DNA from: an uncultured Victivallis sp.
GTDB lineage: Bacteria > Verrucomicrobiota > Lentisphaeria > Victivallales > Victivallaceae
Direction: 5' to 3'
Assembly (NCBI GenBank): GCA_944389935.1
Contig: CALXOE010000002.1
Location: 1-64,000 of the forward strand
Length of the DNA: 64,000 nt
The position numbers were made by a program, and so were the translations under genes. Each line of letters opens with the position of its first letter. Position 1 is the first letter of the stretch. Shown one piece after another: positions 10,659 to 20,365 of this stretch. Below the pieces are notes generated by a model, which worked only from the letters and a program-made list of their open reading frames with translations, did not search any database and was not told the DNA's origin.

Positions 10659-10678
10659 TGCTTTGTTTTACAATTTTG
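10641..10678. promoter_or_regulatory. palindromic site, candidate activator binding site
   Basis: Two 13-nt arms (10641-10653 and 10666-10678) match at 12 of 13 positions as an inverted repeat around a 12-nt centre; the core is TGTAAAA/TTTTACA. The midpoint 10659.5 lies about 92 nt from each predicted sigma-54 start (10567 and 10751), within the usual range for enhancer-binding protein sites. A second inverted repeat, TACATT/AATGTA (10634-10650), overlaps its left side. It does not match the NifA (TGT-N10-ACA) or NtrC consensus. Confidence 0.55.
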
Positions 10679-10723
10679 TCGCAAGATTGTGATTGCTGTG
10701 GTCGCTGCTCCGCTCAAATGGGA

Positions 10724-10740
10724 CTGGCACGATTTTTGCT
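10724..10740 (+). promoter_or_regulatory. sigma-54 promoter of gltB operon (full consensus)
   Basis: CTGGCACGATTTTTGCT matches every defined position of the sigma-54 consensus YTGGCACGRNNNTTGCW, with GG at 10726-10727 and GC at 10738-10739. The predicted start is near 10751, 39 nt before the gltB ATG, and AAGGAG lies at 10773-10778. I see no competing sigma-70 promoter for gltB. Confidence 0.88.
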
Positions 10741-10789
10741 TTATATTCCTTAAAAAAATAAAAACATTCAGAAAGGAGCACTGGATCAT

Positions 10790-13700
10790 ATGGAACAGCA
10801 ACGACAGGAACAGCGGTTTGACCGCCCGCCGGTGGAGGAGAACGGCCTCTACCGCTTCGGTAATGAGCACGACGCATGCGGCGTCGGCATGGTTGCCGAC
10901 CTCAATAATGTGCCGTCTCACAAAATTGTAATGATGGGTCTGACTGTGCTGAAGCGGCTCATGCATCGCGGCGCTTCGGGCGGTGATCCGAATACCGGCG
11001 ACGGCGCAGGGCTGCTGCTGTCGATTCCGGACGAATTTTTCCGCAAAAACGTCTCCGGGCTCCCCGACGCCGGCACCTACGGCGTGGCGATGATCTTCGG
11101 TGGAACCGGACACGAACAGGAGATCGAAGCGATCGTGAAAGCCGAGGGCGGTGAGATCCTCTGCTGGCGCGAGGTTCCGACCATACCGGATCGGATCGGG
11201 CGCGCAGCGCGCGAGAGCTGCCCGGCGATCCGCCAGCTCTTCATCGGCGGAGCGAACTACCCCGACCGTGCGGCGTTCGAGCGCCAGCTCTTCGTCATGC
11301 GTCGACTCATTGAAAAATCGATCCCCGAGGCGTATATCTGCAGCATGTCCAGCCGCAGCATCGTCTACAAGGGGCTGCTGCTCGCGACGCAGCTCGAGGA
11401 GTTTTACCCCGATCTCGGCGACCCGGATTTCAAGTCGCCGCTCGCGCTCGTCCACCAGCGTTACAGCACGAACACATTTCCGACCTGGAACCTCGCGCAT
11501 CCGTTCCGCTACCTTGCGCACAACGGAGAGATCAACACGCTGCGCGGAAATCTGAACAGTCTGCGCGCCCGCGAACCGTTCCTCGCCTCGGAGCTCTTCG
11601 GGGATGACATGGCCAAACTTCTGCCGCTCGTGGCGCCGGGTCAGAGTGATTCGGCCTCGCTCGACAACATGTTCGAGCTGCTCGTTGCGGCGGGACGCGA
11701 TCTTGCGCACGCGCTTCTGATGCTCATGCCGCAGGCGTGGGGCAAAAATTACCATCTCGGACGCGACGTTCGCGGATTCTTCGAGTACCATTCCGCGCTT
11801 ATGGAGCCGTGGGACGGCCCGGCGGCGGTCGCCGCGAGCGACGGCGTGAACGCCTGCGCCATTCTCGACCGCAACGGGTTGCGTCCTGCGCGCTACACGC
11901 TCTGCCGCGACGGGCTCTTCGTGCTCGCCTCCGAGACCGGCGTGCTCGATCTCGATCCGGCCGAAGTCGTTCGCAAGGGGCGGCTGCGTCCGGGTGAGAT
12001 GATCTACCTCGACCTTGAACATCACCGGCTGCTCTCCGACCGCGAGATCAAGAACCGCGTCGCACGGCAGAAACCTTACCGTCGCTGGGTCGAAGAGAAC
12101 AAGATCCCCGTTCACGGGCTCTTTTCGGAGATCACGCCCTCGGAGGTTCCCGGCAATCTGCTTTACATGCAGAAGCTCTTCGGCTACACCCGTGAGGACG
12201 TCGAGATGCTGATCGGCCCGATGGCGGCGACCGGTCACGAGCCGGTCGGTTCGATGGGCAACGACGCGGCGCTCGCGGTGCTCTCGACGAAACCGCAGCT
12301 GCTTTTCAACTACTTCAAGCAGCTCTTTGCGCAGGTGACGAACCCGCCGATCGACCCGATCCGCGAGGAGCTGGTCATGAGTCTGCTCACCTACATCGGC
12401 AACAAGGGGAACATCCTTGCGGAGACCCCGCTGCACGCGCGGCTGGTCAAACTCCAGCGTCCGGTGCTGACCGATGACGAACTTTCCCGGCTGCGCCACA
12501 TCGGAGCGAACGATTTCCGGGCGAAAGTCCTGCCGATGGAGTTTCCCGCCGGCGGCGACGGGCGGCAGCTCGACAAGGCGCTGAAGCGCCTCGCGACCGA
12601 CGCGATTGCGGCCGTGCGCGAGAACTGCCGGATCCTGATTCTCTCGGACCGGAATCCGTCGCCCGGCACCACGCCGATCCCGTCGCTGCTCGCAACGGCG
12701 ACCGTGAACCGCGCGCTTTCGGCGGCGGGGCTGCGTCCCGAAACCGGCATCGTGGTCGAGTCCGGCGAAGTGCGTGAGATCATGCACTATGCGCTGCTGA
12801 TCGGTTATGGCGCGACCGCGGTGAATCCGTATCTCGCGCTCGAGACCGTGACCGGACTCGCCCGTTCCGGCGCCATTTCCGTCGACCCGGTGACCGCGGC
12901 GACCAACTACATCAATGCGGTCGACAAGGGACTCCTGAAAGTCATGTCCAAGATGGGTATTTCGACGCTGCGCAGCTACCGTTCCGGCCAGGTGTTCGAG
13001 GCGGTGGGGCTCTCGCGCGAACTCATCGATGAATATCTGCCCGGGACCGCCAGCCGCATCGGCGGCATCGGGCTGGCCGAAATCGCCGCCGAGGCGAATA
13101 CCCGCCGCGCCGAGGCGCAGGGCGAGAGCCCGCTTCTGCCGGACGGCGGCTCCTACCGGTTCCGGAAAGACGGCGAACAGCATCTCTGGACGCCCGCCTC
13201 GCTCGCGGCTTTCCGCCAGGCGGTGCAGACCGGCGACTACGCGAAGTTCAAGGAGTATTCCAAACTCATCGATGACCAGGCCGGACACCTCTGCACGCTG
13301 CGCGGACTCTTTGAATTCGTCGAGACCCGGAGCATTCCGATCGAGGAGGTCGAAAGCGTCGACTCGATCGTGAAACGGTTCGTCTCCGGCGCGATGTCGC
13401 TCGGTTCGCTGAGCCCCGAAGCGCATGAGACCATCGCGATCGCGATGAACCGCCTCGGCGGCATGAGCAACTGCGGCGAGGGCGGCGAAGACTCCTCCCG
13501 GTACGTGCCGACTCCCGAGGGCTACAGCCGCACGAGTGCGATCAAGCAGATCGCATCGGGCCGTTTCGGCGTGACCATCGACTATCTGCGTCACGCGAAA
13601 GATCTCCAGATCAAGATGGCACAGGGCGCGAAACCGGGCGAGGGAGGACAGCTCCCCGGTCACAAGGTCGACCGCTTCATCGCGAAGCTGCGTCACTCGA

Positions 13701-15280
13701 TGCCGAACGTGACGCTGATCTCGCCGCCGCCGCACCATGACATCTATTCGATCGAGGATCTCGCGCAGCTCATCTACGATCTGCGGAACGCGAATCCGAA
13801 AGCGCGCGTTTCGGTCAAGCTCGTTTCGGAAGTCGGCGTCGGGACCATCGCCGCGGGCGTCGCGAAAGCGCACGCCGACGTGGTGCTCGTCGCGGGTCAC
13901 GACGGCGGCACCGGGGCCTCGCCCCTGACCAGCATCAAGCACGCGGGACTGCCGTGGGAACTTGGATTGGCCGAGACCCAGCAGACACTTGTGCTGAACA
14001 ATCTGCGCGGCCGCGTGAAAGTGCAGGTCGACGGTCAGCTCAAGACCGGGCGCGACGTCGTGATCGGCGCGCTGCTCGGCGCCGAGGAGTTCGGATTCGC
14101 CACGACCGTTCTGGTCTGCCTCGGCTGCGTGATGATGCGCAAGTGCCACGAAAACTCCTGCCCTGTCGGCGTCGCGACGCAGGATCCGGAACTGCGCAAG
14201 CGCTTCGCCGGCAAGCCGGAGTATGTCATGAACTTCCTGCGTTTCATCGCCGAGGAGGTGCGCGAACACCTTGCGCGCCTCGGACTGCACAGCCTCGACG
14301 AGGCATGCGGCCGCAGCGATCTGCTTGAGATGAACCGCGCGATCGACTTCTACAAGGCGCGCAATCTCGACTTCTCGAATCTGCTGCGTCCGGCGGCGGG
14401 CGGGACGATCCGGTTTGATGCGTCCGCCCCGAAGGAGCCGCTTGCAAACTTCGACCGGCGCGAACTCCTGCCGAAGCTCGGTGCAACTCTCAAGAGCGGC
14501 AAGCCCGCCGAACTTGAGTGCGTGATCCGCAACGTCGACCGCACAGTCGGAACCGAACTCTCGGGAGAGGTGACGGAGCGTTTCGGCGAACAGGGACTGC
14601 CGGAAGGTACGATCCGCGTCTTCTTTGCGGGGTGCGCGGGGCAGAGTTTCGGCGCATTCCTCGCGCCGGGCATCACGTTCGAGCTCGCGGGTGAAGCGAA
14701 CGACTTCGTCGGCAAGGGGTTGTCGGGCGGCTGCATCGTGATCCGTCCCGCTCCGGAGGCGCGGTTCTGCGCGGCTGACAACGTCATCGCGGGCAATGTG
14801 ATCGGTTACGGCGCCACCTCGGGAAAGATCTTCCTCGCAGGGCAGGCGGGAGAACGGTTTGCGATCCGCAACTCCGGAGCGACACTCGTCACGGAGGGGG
14901 TCGGAGACCACGGTTGCGAATACATGACCGGCGGGCGCGTGGTCGTGCTCGGTTCGACCGGCGTGAACTTCGCTGCGGGCATGACCGGCGGTATCGCATA
15001 TGTCTATGATGAGTCGGGCGACTTCGATTTGCGCTGCAACGTCGGGAGCGTCGACCTCGAGACGGTCGAGCCCGGCAGCGAGGACGAGGCGGAGCTGCTC
15101 GGACTCCTGCGCGAACACGCCGCCGCGACCGGCAGTGAAAAGGCCGCCGCCATTCTCGCGGACTGGGTCAACACCCGTCCGATGTTCGTGAAGGTGTTCC
15201 CGGTTGAATTTCGCCAGGCGCTCGGACGCATGGCACGCGAGGACGCCGAGGCGGTCGACCGCCGCAAGGAAGATAATTGA
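10790..15280 (+). CDS. gltB: glutamate synthase large subunit
   Basis: Transfers the amide of glutamine to 2-oxoglutarate, giving two glutamates. The 1496 residues match the bacterial alpha subunit. A class II amidotransferase domain has its nucleophile at Cys30 (HDACGVGM) after a 29-residue propeptide. A central domain and an FMN/2-oxoglutarate TIM-barrel (GHDGGTGASPLTSIKHAG) follow. The 3Fe-4S cysteines lie in LGCVMMRKCHENSCPVG, and a C-terminal GxxGxxG beta-helix runs from about residue 1245. AAGGAG precedes ATG 10790 by 11 nt. The gene heads gltB-gltD-dapF-dapL plus a sigma-54 activator and is divergent from glnN, so the two GS/GOGAT enzymes share one control region. Confidence 0.97.
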   Translation: MEQQRQEQRFDRPPVEENGLYRFGNEHDACGVGMVADLNNVPSHKIVMMGLTVLKRLMHRGASGGDPNTGDGAGLLLSIPDEFFRKNVSGLPDAGTYGVAMIFGGTGHEQEIEAIVKAEGGEILCWREVPTIPDRIGRAARESCPAIRQLFIGGANYPDRAAFERQLFVMRRLIEKSIPEAYICSMSSRSIVYKGLLLATQLEEFYPDLGDPDFKSPLALVHQRYSTNTFPTWNLAHPFRYLAHNGEINTLRGNLNSLRAREPFLASELFGDDMAKLLPLVAPGQSDSASLDNMFELLVAAGRDLAHALLMLMPQAWGKNYHLGRDVRGFFEYHSALMEPWDGPAAVAASDGVNACAILDRNGLRPARYTLCRDGLFVLASETGVLDLDPAEVVRKGRLRPGEMIYLDLEHHRLLSDREIKNRVARQKPYRRWVEENKIPVHGLFSEITPSEVPGNLLYMQKLFGYTREDVEMLIGPMAATGHEPVGSMGNDAALAVLSTKPQLLFNYFKQLFAQVTNPPIDPIREELVMSLLTYIGNKGNILAETPLHARLVKLQRPVLTDDELSRLRHIGANDFRAKVLPMEFPAGGDGRQLDKALKRLATDAIAAVRENCRILILSDRNPSPGTTPIPSLLATATVNRALSAAGLRPETGIVVESGEVREIMHYALLIGYGATAVNPYLALETVTGLARSGAISVDPVTAATNYINAVDKGLLKVMSKMGISTLRSYRSGQVFEAVGLSRELIDEYLPGTASRIGGIGLAEIAAEANTRRAEAQGESPLLPDGGSYRFRKDGEQHLWTPASLAAFRQAVQTGDYAKFKEYSKLIDDQAGHLCTLRGLFEFVETRSIPIEEVESVDSIVKRFVSGAMSLGSLSPEAHETIAIAMNRLGGMSNCGEGGEDSSRYVPTPEGYSRTSAIKQIASGRFGVTIDYLRHAKDLQIKMAQGAKPGEGGQLPGHKVDRFIAKLRHSMPNVTLISPPPHHDIYSIEDLAQLIYDLRNANPKARVSVKLVSEVGVGTIAAGVAKAHADVVLVAGHDGGTGASPLTSIKHAGLPWELGLAETQQTLVLNNLRGRVKVQVDGQLKTGRDVVIGALLGAEEFGFATTVLVCLGCVMMRKCHENSCPVGVATQDPELRKRFAGKPEYVMNFLRFIAEEVREHLARLGLHSLDEACGRSDLLEMNRAIDFYKARNLDFSNLLRPAAGGTIRFDASAPKEPLANFDRRELLPKLGATLKSGKPAELECVIRNVDRTVGTELSGEVTERFGEQGLPEGTIRVFFAGCAGQSFGAFLAPGITFELAGEANDFVGKGLSGGCIVIRPAPEARFCAADNVIAGNVIGYGATSGKIFLAGQAGERFAIRNSGATLVTEGVGDHGCEYMTGGRVVVLGSTGVNFAAGMTGGIAYVYDESGDFDLRCNVGSVDLETVEPGSEDEAELLGLLREHAAATGSEKAAAILADWVNTRPMFVKVFPVEFRQALGRMAREDAEAVDRRKEDN

Positions 15281-15308
15281 AGTGCGGAAGCTGTAAGGAG
15301 ATACGACA

Positions 15309-16700
15309 ATGAATCAGAGAATTCAGGAGATATACCGCCCGGTCGAACTGCGCCGCCGGGATTTTGATGAGGTCGAACGTACTCTTTCGTTCGACGAACT
15401 CAAGGGGCAGGCGGAACGCTGCATGAACTGCGGCATCCCGTTCTGCCACGGAACCGGCTGCCCGCTCGGCAATGTGATCCCCGAGATCAACGCGGCCGCC
15501 GGGGCCGGAAACTGGGAGAAAGCGTGGAACATTCTCGCCTCGACGAGTTCGTTCCCGGAGTTCACCAGCCGGATCTGCCCCGCGCTGTGCGAGGGATCCT
15601 GCACGGACGGCATCAACAGCGAACCGGTCATGATCCGGCAGCTCGAGAAAGCCGTGACTGAAACCGCATTCCGCAACGGCTATGTGAAGCCGCTCATCCC
15701 GAAGTCGCGCACGGGCCGCCGTGTGGCCGTGATCGGCGCGGGTCCCGCCGGACTCGCCGCCGCCGCCGCGCTGAATTACGCGGGACACGAAGTGACCGTC
15801 TACGAGAAGAACGCGACTCCGGGCGGACTCCTGCGCTACGGGATTCCGGATTTCAAACTTGCGAAGAAGATCATCGACCGCCGCATCAAGCTCATGCTGG
15901 AGGCCGGAATCGGCTTTGAACTCAACACCGAAGTCGGGCGCGACGTCTCCGGTGACTATCTGGCGCGCCGCCATGACGCGGTCGTTCTGGCGATCGGCAC
16001 GCCGATGGCGCGCGACTTGAAAATCCCGGGCCGCGAGGCGGAGGGAATTCATTTTGCGCTCGAATTTCTGCAGGGACAGAACCGCGTGATCGGCCGCGAA
16101 TGCGCCGCTCTTCCGGTCTGTGCGACGGGGAAGCGCGTCGTCGTGATCGGCGGCGGCGATACCGGCAGCGACTGCGTCGGCACCTCGGTCCGGCAGGGCG
16201 CGGAGTCGATTCTCCAGATCGAGATCATGCCGAAGCCGCCCGTCGACCGCTCGCCCTCGACGCCGTGGCCCGAGTGGCCCTACATGCTCCGGACGAGTTC
16301 GAGCCACAAGGAGGGCGGAGAGCGGCGGTGGAATCTCGCCTCGAAACGTTTCCTCGTCGAAGAGGGGCGCGTCACCGGGATCGAAGCCGTGACGGTCGAA
16401 TGGGAGCTCTCTCCGCTCGGCAAGCCGCTGCGTTTCCGGGAGGTGGCCGGATCGGAGGAGATCATTCCCGCCGACCTCGTGCTGCTCGCTATGGGATTTA
16501 CGGGCGTTCCGGCCGACGGCGTCGCAGCGGAACTCGGACTTAAAGTCGATGAACGCGGCCGCGTGCAGCCCGCTCCGGAACGCGGCATCTTCTGCGCGGG
16601 GGACTGTGCCTCCGGAGCGTCGCTCGTGGTGCGGGCGATCGCGGCGGGCCGGCGGGTCGCCGCCGAGGCGGACCGTTATCTTGCGGGAGGTGAATTATGA
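15309..16700 (+). CDS. gltD: glutamate synthase small subunit
   Basis: Oxidises NAD(P)H and passes electrons through FAD and Fe-S clusters to GltB. The 463-residue protein has an N-terminal cysteine-rich domain (CMNCGIPFCHGTGCPLGN and CPALCEGSCTDG), an FAD Rossmann motif GAGPAGLAAAAALNYAGHEV, an NADPH-binding GGGDTGSDCVG, and a C-terminal FAD motif CAGDCASGASLVVRAI. It starts 28 nt after gltB behind AAGGAG and overlaps dapF by 4 nt. Confidence 0.97.
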   Translation: MNQRIQEIYRPVELRRRDFDEVERTLSFDELKGQAERCMNCGIPFCHGTGCPLGNVIPEINAAAGAGNWEKAWNILASTSSFPEFTSRICPALCEGSCTDGINSEPVMIRQLEKAVTETAFRNGYVKPLIPKSRTGRRVAVIGAGPAGLAAAAALNYAGHEVTVYEKNATPGGLLRYGIPDFKLAKKIIDRRIKLMLEAGIGFELNTEVGRDVSGDYLARRHDAVVLAIGTPMARDLKIPGREAEGIHFALEFLQGQNRVIGRECAALPVCATGKRVVVIGGGDTGSDCVGTSVRQGAESILQIEIMPKPPVDRSPSTPWPEWPYMLRTSSSHKEGGERRWNLASKRFLVEEGRVTGIEAVTVEWELSPLGKPLRFREVAGSEEIIPADLVLLAMGFTGVPADGVAAELGLKVDERGRVQPAPERGIFCAGDCASGASLVVRAIAAGRRVAAEADRYLAGGEL

Positions 16701-17527
16701 AGATTTCCAAGTGGCACGGGCTCGGCAACGATTTCATCCTGACCGAGCTGCCGAAGAGTTCAACGTTCGATGTTCGCGGGATTGCCGCGCGGCTCTGCGA
16801 CCGACATTTCGGCGTCGGTGCCGACGGCGTCGTGACGATCCGCCACCTCTCCGGCAATGCGTTTGAGATGCGCATTTACAACGCCGACGGCTCTGAACCG
16901 GAGATGTGCGGCAATGCGACCCGCTGCGTCGGGCTCTACATCAAGCGGCGGATGCTCGCGCACGGCAACGACTTTGAGCTCCACACGAAAGGCGGCATCG
17001 TCCGCCCGAAAGTGCTCGAGAACGGCACCGTCCGGGTCGATATGGGCGAACCCCGGCTGCGGCGCGGAGAAATCCCCGTGACCGGAGATCCGGATTCGGA
17101 GGCGCGCGAAGTGAAACTGCACGTCGGCGGCCGCGAATTCACCGCGTTCTGCGTCTCGATGGGCAATCCGCACGCGGTCATTTTCGTGCCCGACATCCGG
17201 ACGGTCGAACTTGAGACGTGGGGTCCGCAGCTCGAATGCGATCCGCAGTTTCCCCAGCGGATCAACGTCGAATTCGCGGAAGTGCGCGGACCGCAGATGG
17301 TGCGCATGCGCGTCTGGGAGCGCGGCTGCGGCGTCACGCTCGCCTGCGGAACCGGCAGTTGCGCAACCGCGGTCGCGGGGCGGCTCTCAGGCCGCACGGA
17401 TTCGCGCGTGACCGTACTGCTCGACGGCGGCGAGCTCCAGGTGGAGTATTCCGAAGTGGACAATCACGTGTATATGACCGGTCCGGCCGTAGAGGTGTTC
17501 CGGGGCGAACTTGTGGAGAAGATCTGA
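16697..17527 (+). CDS. dapF: diaminopimelate epimerase
   Basis: Interconverts LL- and meso-diaminopimelate for lysine and peptidoglycan. The 276 residues are typical. Both catalytic cysteines are present, in [16 protein letters not shown] and in [12 protein letters not shown], and the N-terminus [10 protein letters not shown] is conserved. The ATG overlaps the gltD stop (ATGA) and the stop lies 1 nt before dapL, so translation is probably coupled along the operon. Confidence 0.96.
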   Translation: MKISKWHGLGNDFILTELPKSSTFDVRGIAARLCDRHFGVGADGVVTIRHLSGNAFEMRIYNADGSEPEMCGNATRCVGLYIKRRMLAHGNDFELHTKGGIVRPKVLENGTVRVDMGEPRLRRGEIPVTGDPDSEAREVKLHVGGREFTAFCVSMGNPHAVIFVPDIRTVELETWGPQLECDPQFPQRINVEFAEVRGPQMVRMRVWERGCGVTLACGTGSCATAVAGRLSGRTDSRVTVLLDGGELQVEYSEVDNHVYMTGPAVEVFRGELVEKI

Positions 17528-17528
17528 A

Positions 17529-18770
17529 ATGGCGCAAATCAACTCGAATTACCTGAAACTCCCCGGCAGCTATCTCTTTGCGGCGATGGCGAAGAAAGTC
17601 GCCGCCTACAAATCCGCCCACCCGGAAGCGGACATCATCCGGCTCGGAATCGGCGACGTGACCCGGCCGCTCGTCCCGGCCGTCATCGAAGCGATGCACC
17701 GGGCGGTCGACGAGATGGCTTCGGCGGAGACGTTCCGTGGTTACGGCCCCGAGCAGGGGTACGACTTCCTGATCGATGCGATCATTCGCGGCGAATATGC
17801 GCCGCGCGGAGTCGAACTCGAACGGGACGAAGTGTTTGTGAGCGACGGTTCAAAATGCGACGTCGGAAACATCCAGGAGATTTTCGATACGGACTGCCGT
17901 GTCGCGATCGGCGACCCGGTCTACCCGGTTTATCTCGATACGAACGTCATGGCCGGCCGCACCGGTGCGCGCGATGCGGCGACGGGTCGTTTTGCGGGAA
18001 TCACCTATCTCGCCGCGACGGCGGAGAACGGTTTCCGTCCGGCGCTGCCGGAAGAACCGGTTGACCTCATCTATCTCTGCAGCCCGAACAACCCGACCGG
18101 GACGGTCCTCCCGCGCGAGGAACTCGCGAAGTGGGTGATCTATGCGCAGGAGCATGGGAGCGTGATTCTCTTTGACAGCGCCTACAGCTCCTACATCCGT
18201 GATCCGGAGCTGCCGCACAGCATCTATGAAATTCCCGGTGCGAAAGAGGTCGCGATCGAATTCAAATCGTTCTCCAAGACGGCGGGATTCACGGGGGTGC
18301 GCTGCGCATTCACGGTCGTGCCGAAAGCGCTCACCGGACGTGCCTCCGACGGTTCGATGCAGAGTTTGAACGCACTCTGGAACCGGCGGCAGTGCACGAA
18401 GTTCAACGGCGTGAATTATATTGTGCAGCGGGCGGCCGAGGCGGTCTATTCCGAGTCCGGTTTCCCGCAGATTTGCGGGCAGATCGACTACTACATGGAG
18501 AACGCGCGGATCATCCGGGCGGGACTCTCCGGGGCGGGGTACACCGTGTTCGGCGGAGAAAATGCGCCTTATATCTGGTGGAAACTCCCCGGCGGGCTTG
18601 ACTCCATGCGTTTTGCTGATACATTATTGGAACGGTGTGGCGTAGTCGGGACTCCCGGCGTCGGGTTCGGTCCGGGCGGGGAGGGATATTTCCGGCTGAC
18701 CGCTTTCGGGGATCGTGAACGCACTGCCGAGGCGGTCGAGCGAATCCGGTCTGCCGCACTTTTCGACTGA
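17529..18770 (+). CDS. dapL: LL-diaminopimelate aminotransferase
   Basis: A PLP enzyme that makes LL-DAP directly from tetrahydrodipicolinate using glutamate as amino donor, the short route used by chlamydiae, plants and related bacteria. The 413-residue protein opens [20 protein letters not shown] and contains [19 protein letters not shown] and the PLP-lysine segment [11 protein letters not shown] chose ATG 17529, 1 nt after the dapF stop, because it gives the normal N-terminus; an in-frame start six codons earlier lies inside dapF. It consumes the glutamate made by GltBD, which fits its place in this operon. Confidence 0.96.
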   Translation: MAQINSNYLKLPGSYLFAAMAKKVAAYKSAHPEADIIRLGIGDVTRPLVPAVIEAMHRAVDEMASAETFRGYGPEQGYDFLIDAIIRGEYAPRGVELERDEVFVSDGSKCDVGNIQEIFDTDCRVAIGDPVYPVYLDTNVMAGRTGARDAATGRFAGITYLAATAENGFRPALPEEPVDLIYLCSPNNPTGTVLPREELAKWVIYAQEHGSVILFDSAYSSYIRDPELPHSIYEIPGAKEVAIEFKSFSKTAGFTGVRCAFTVVPKALTGRASDGSMQSLNALWNRRQCTKFNGVNYIVQRAAEAVYSESGFPQICGQIDYYMENARIIRAGLSGAGYTVFGGENAPYIWWKLPGGLDSMRFADTLLERCGVVGTPGVGFGPGGEGYFRLTAFGDRERTAEAVERIRSAALFD

Positions 18771-18804
18771 TGTGACCGGCCGAACCGGTGGGAGATGATG
18801 CGAT

Positions 18805-20340
18805 ATGATGGACGAACGATTGAAATCCGAGATCACGGTTCTGCAGGAAATCAGTTCGGCGATTGTGCACGAGCGCAACGTCGACGCCGTTCTCAACAAG
18901 GTGTTGGACGTATTGAATCGCCGCATGGGCATGCTGCGCGGGACATTCACGCTGCGTCACGGCGACACGCTCGTCATTGAGGCGTCGCAGGGGCTCGACG
19001 AAGCCGAAAAACAGCTCGGACGCTACCGGATCGGGGAGGGAATCACCGGACATGTGGCCGAGACCGGCCGTCCGCACCTGATTCCGGATATCCGCAGTGA
19101 CCACCGGTTTTTGAACCGGACGAAGTCGCGCGATTACAAGGATCCGGTCGCTTTCATCTGCGTGCCGATCATCCACCTTGAACAGGTGATCGGCACATTG
19201 AGCATCGACCGGCTCATCACGCCGGACACCGATCTGGAGAACGACATGGCGCTGCTCGAGATCATCGGCAACATCGCCGCCGAGGCGGTTGCCGCCGTCA
19301 TGAAGGAACATGAGGAGCGCGAGAGTCTGCTCGAGGAAAACCGCAAACTCCGCGAGATGCTCTCGGAAAATCCGGGAGAAATGGTCGGCAACTGCCGGGC
19401 GATGCAGCAGGTTTACGCGCTGATCCGGCAGGTTGCCCCCTCGGATGCGACCGTACTGATTCGCGGCAGTTCCGGGACCGGCAAGGAGCTGGTTGCCCGC
19501 GCGATTGTGAACCTGTCCAACCGCAAGGATAAACCTTTCGTCTGCCTGAACTGCGCGGCGCTGCCGGAGAATCTGGTTGAGAGCGAACTCTTCGGCCACG
19601 AGAAAGGGGCGTTCACGGGCGCGGTCGGCCGCCGCATCGGGCGTGCCGAGGCCGCTGACGGCGGGACGCTCTTTCTCGATGAGATCGGCGACCTCTCGCT
19701 GCAGACGCAGGTGAAGCTGCTGCGGTTCATTCAGGAGCGGACCTTTTCGCGGGTGGGCAGCAATGTGGAGTTGCGGTCGAACGTCCGGTTTCTCGCCGCG
19801 ACGAGCCGGAATCTCGAGGATCTCATGAGTCGCAAGCTCTTCCGGGAGGACCTCTACTACCGGCTGAACATCTTTCCGATCGTGATGCCGGATCTGTCGA
19901 AGCGGAAGAGCGATATTATTCTTCTGGCGGAGCATTTCATCGAGAAGATGAATCTCAAGTACGGGAAAAAGGTGTCGCGTCTCTCGACGCCCGCGATCAA
20001 CATGCTCATGGCCTACCACTGGCCGGGCAACGTCCGCGAACTGGAGAACTGCATCGAGCGGGCGGTGCTGACGGCGCAGGACGACTGCATTCACGGCTAC
20101 AACCTGCCGCCCTCGCTGCAGACCGGCAAGGAGTCGGGTTCTCAGCTGCTGCCGGACGGCAAGGCGTCGTTCAATGTGCTTGTGGACTCCTACGAGCGTG
20201 AGCTTATCGTCGAGGCGCTGAAGCGGAATTCCGGGAATATGTCCGCGGCCGCGCGCAGTCTCGGGCTTTCGCCGCGCGTGATCCACTACAAGATCGGCCG
20301 ACTCGGCATCACCCCGGAGTGGTATGTCGACGGAGAATAA
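18805..20340 (+). CDS. sigma-54-dependent activator, GAF-AAA+-Fis type (NifA-like)
   Basis: An enhancer-binding protein that should open sigma-54 promoters using ATP. Domain order over 511 residues: GAF sensor (about 15-170), short coiled linker (175-195), AAA+ domain with Walker A GSSGTGKE near 220, the sigma-54 contact loop GAFTGA at 268-273 and Walker B GTLFLDEIGD, then a Fis-type helix-turn-helix near the C-terminus (NMSAAARSLGLSPRVIHYKI). The architecture matches NifA/NorR-type activators without a receiver domain, so a small molecule or protein partner, not a histidine kinase, is the likely signal. It lies 34 nt after dapL, downstream of a consensus sigma-54 promoter, so it may activate its own operon. 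ATG 18805 or 18808 follows GGTGGGAG. The symbol is left open because nitrogen fixation genes are not seen. Confidence 0.93.
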   Translation: MMDERLKSEITVLQEISSAIVHERNVDAVLNKVLDVLNRRMGMLRGTFTLRHGDTLVIEASQGLDEAEKQLGRYRIGEGITGHVAETGRPHLIPDIRSDHRFLNRTKSRDYKDPVAFICVPIIHLEQVIGTLSIDRLITPDTDLENDMALLEIIGNIAAEAVAAVMKEHEERESLLEENRKLREMLSENPGEMVGNCRAMQQVYALIRQVAPSDATVLIRGSSGTGKELVARAIVNLSNRKDKPFVCLNCAALPENLVESELFGHEKGAFTGAVGRRIGRAEAADGGTLFLDEIGDLSLQTQVKLLRFIQERTFSRVGSNVELRSNVRFLAATSRNLEDLMSRKLFREDLYYRLNIFPIVMPDLSKRKSDIILLAEHFIEKMNLKYGKKVSRLSTPAINMLMAYHWPGNVRELENCIERAVLTAQDDCIHGYNLPPSLQTGKESGSQLLPDGKASFNVLVDSYERELIVEALKRNSGNMSAAARSLGLSPRVIHYKIGRLGITPEWYVDGE

Positions 20341-20365
20341 AACGGATTGATCCAGAGGAGGTTGC

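Noticed and set aside
10595..10723. NifA-type (TGT-N10-ACA) or NtrC-type sites upstream of gltB/glnN
   Set aside because: Checked each TGT in the interval; none is followed by ACA at the right distance, and no GCAC-N-GTGC pair was seen.
10532..15118. Very long minus-strand frame (2239 codons) running from the glnN gene through the opposite strand of gltB
   Set aside because: The real gene on the other strand (gltB) is unmistakable. The antisense part is Arg/Asp/His-rich with no motif, a known effect of GC-rich codon use. Only the last 710 codons (glnN) are real.
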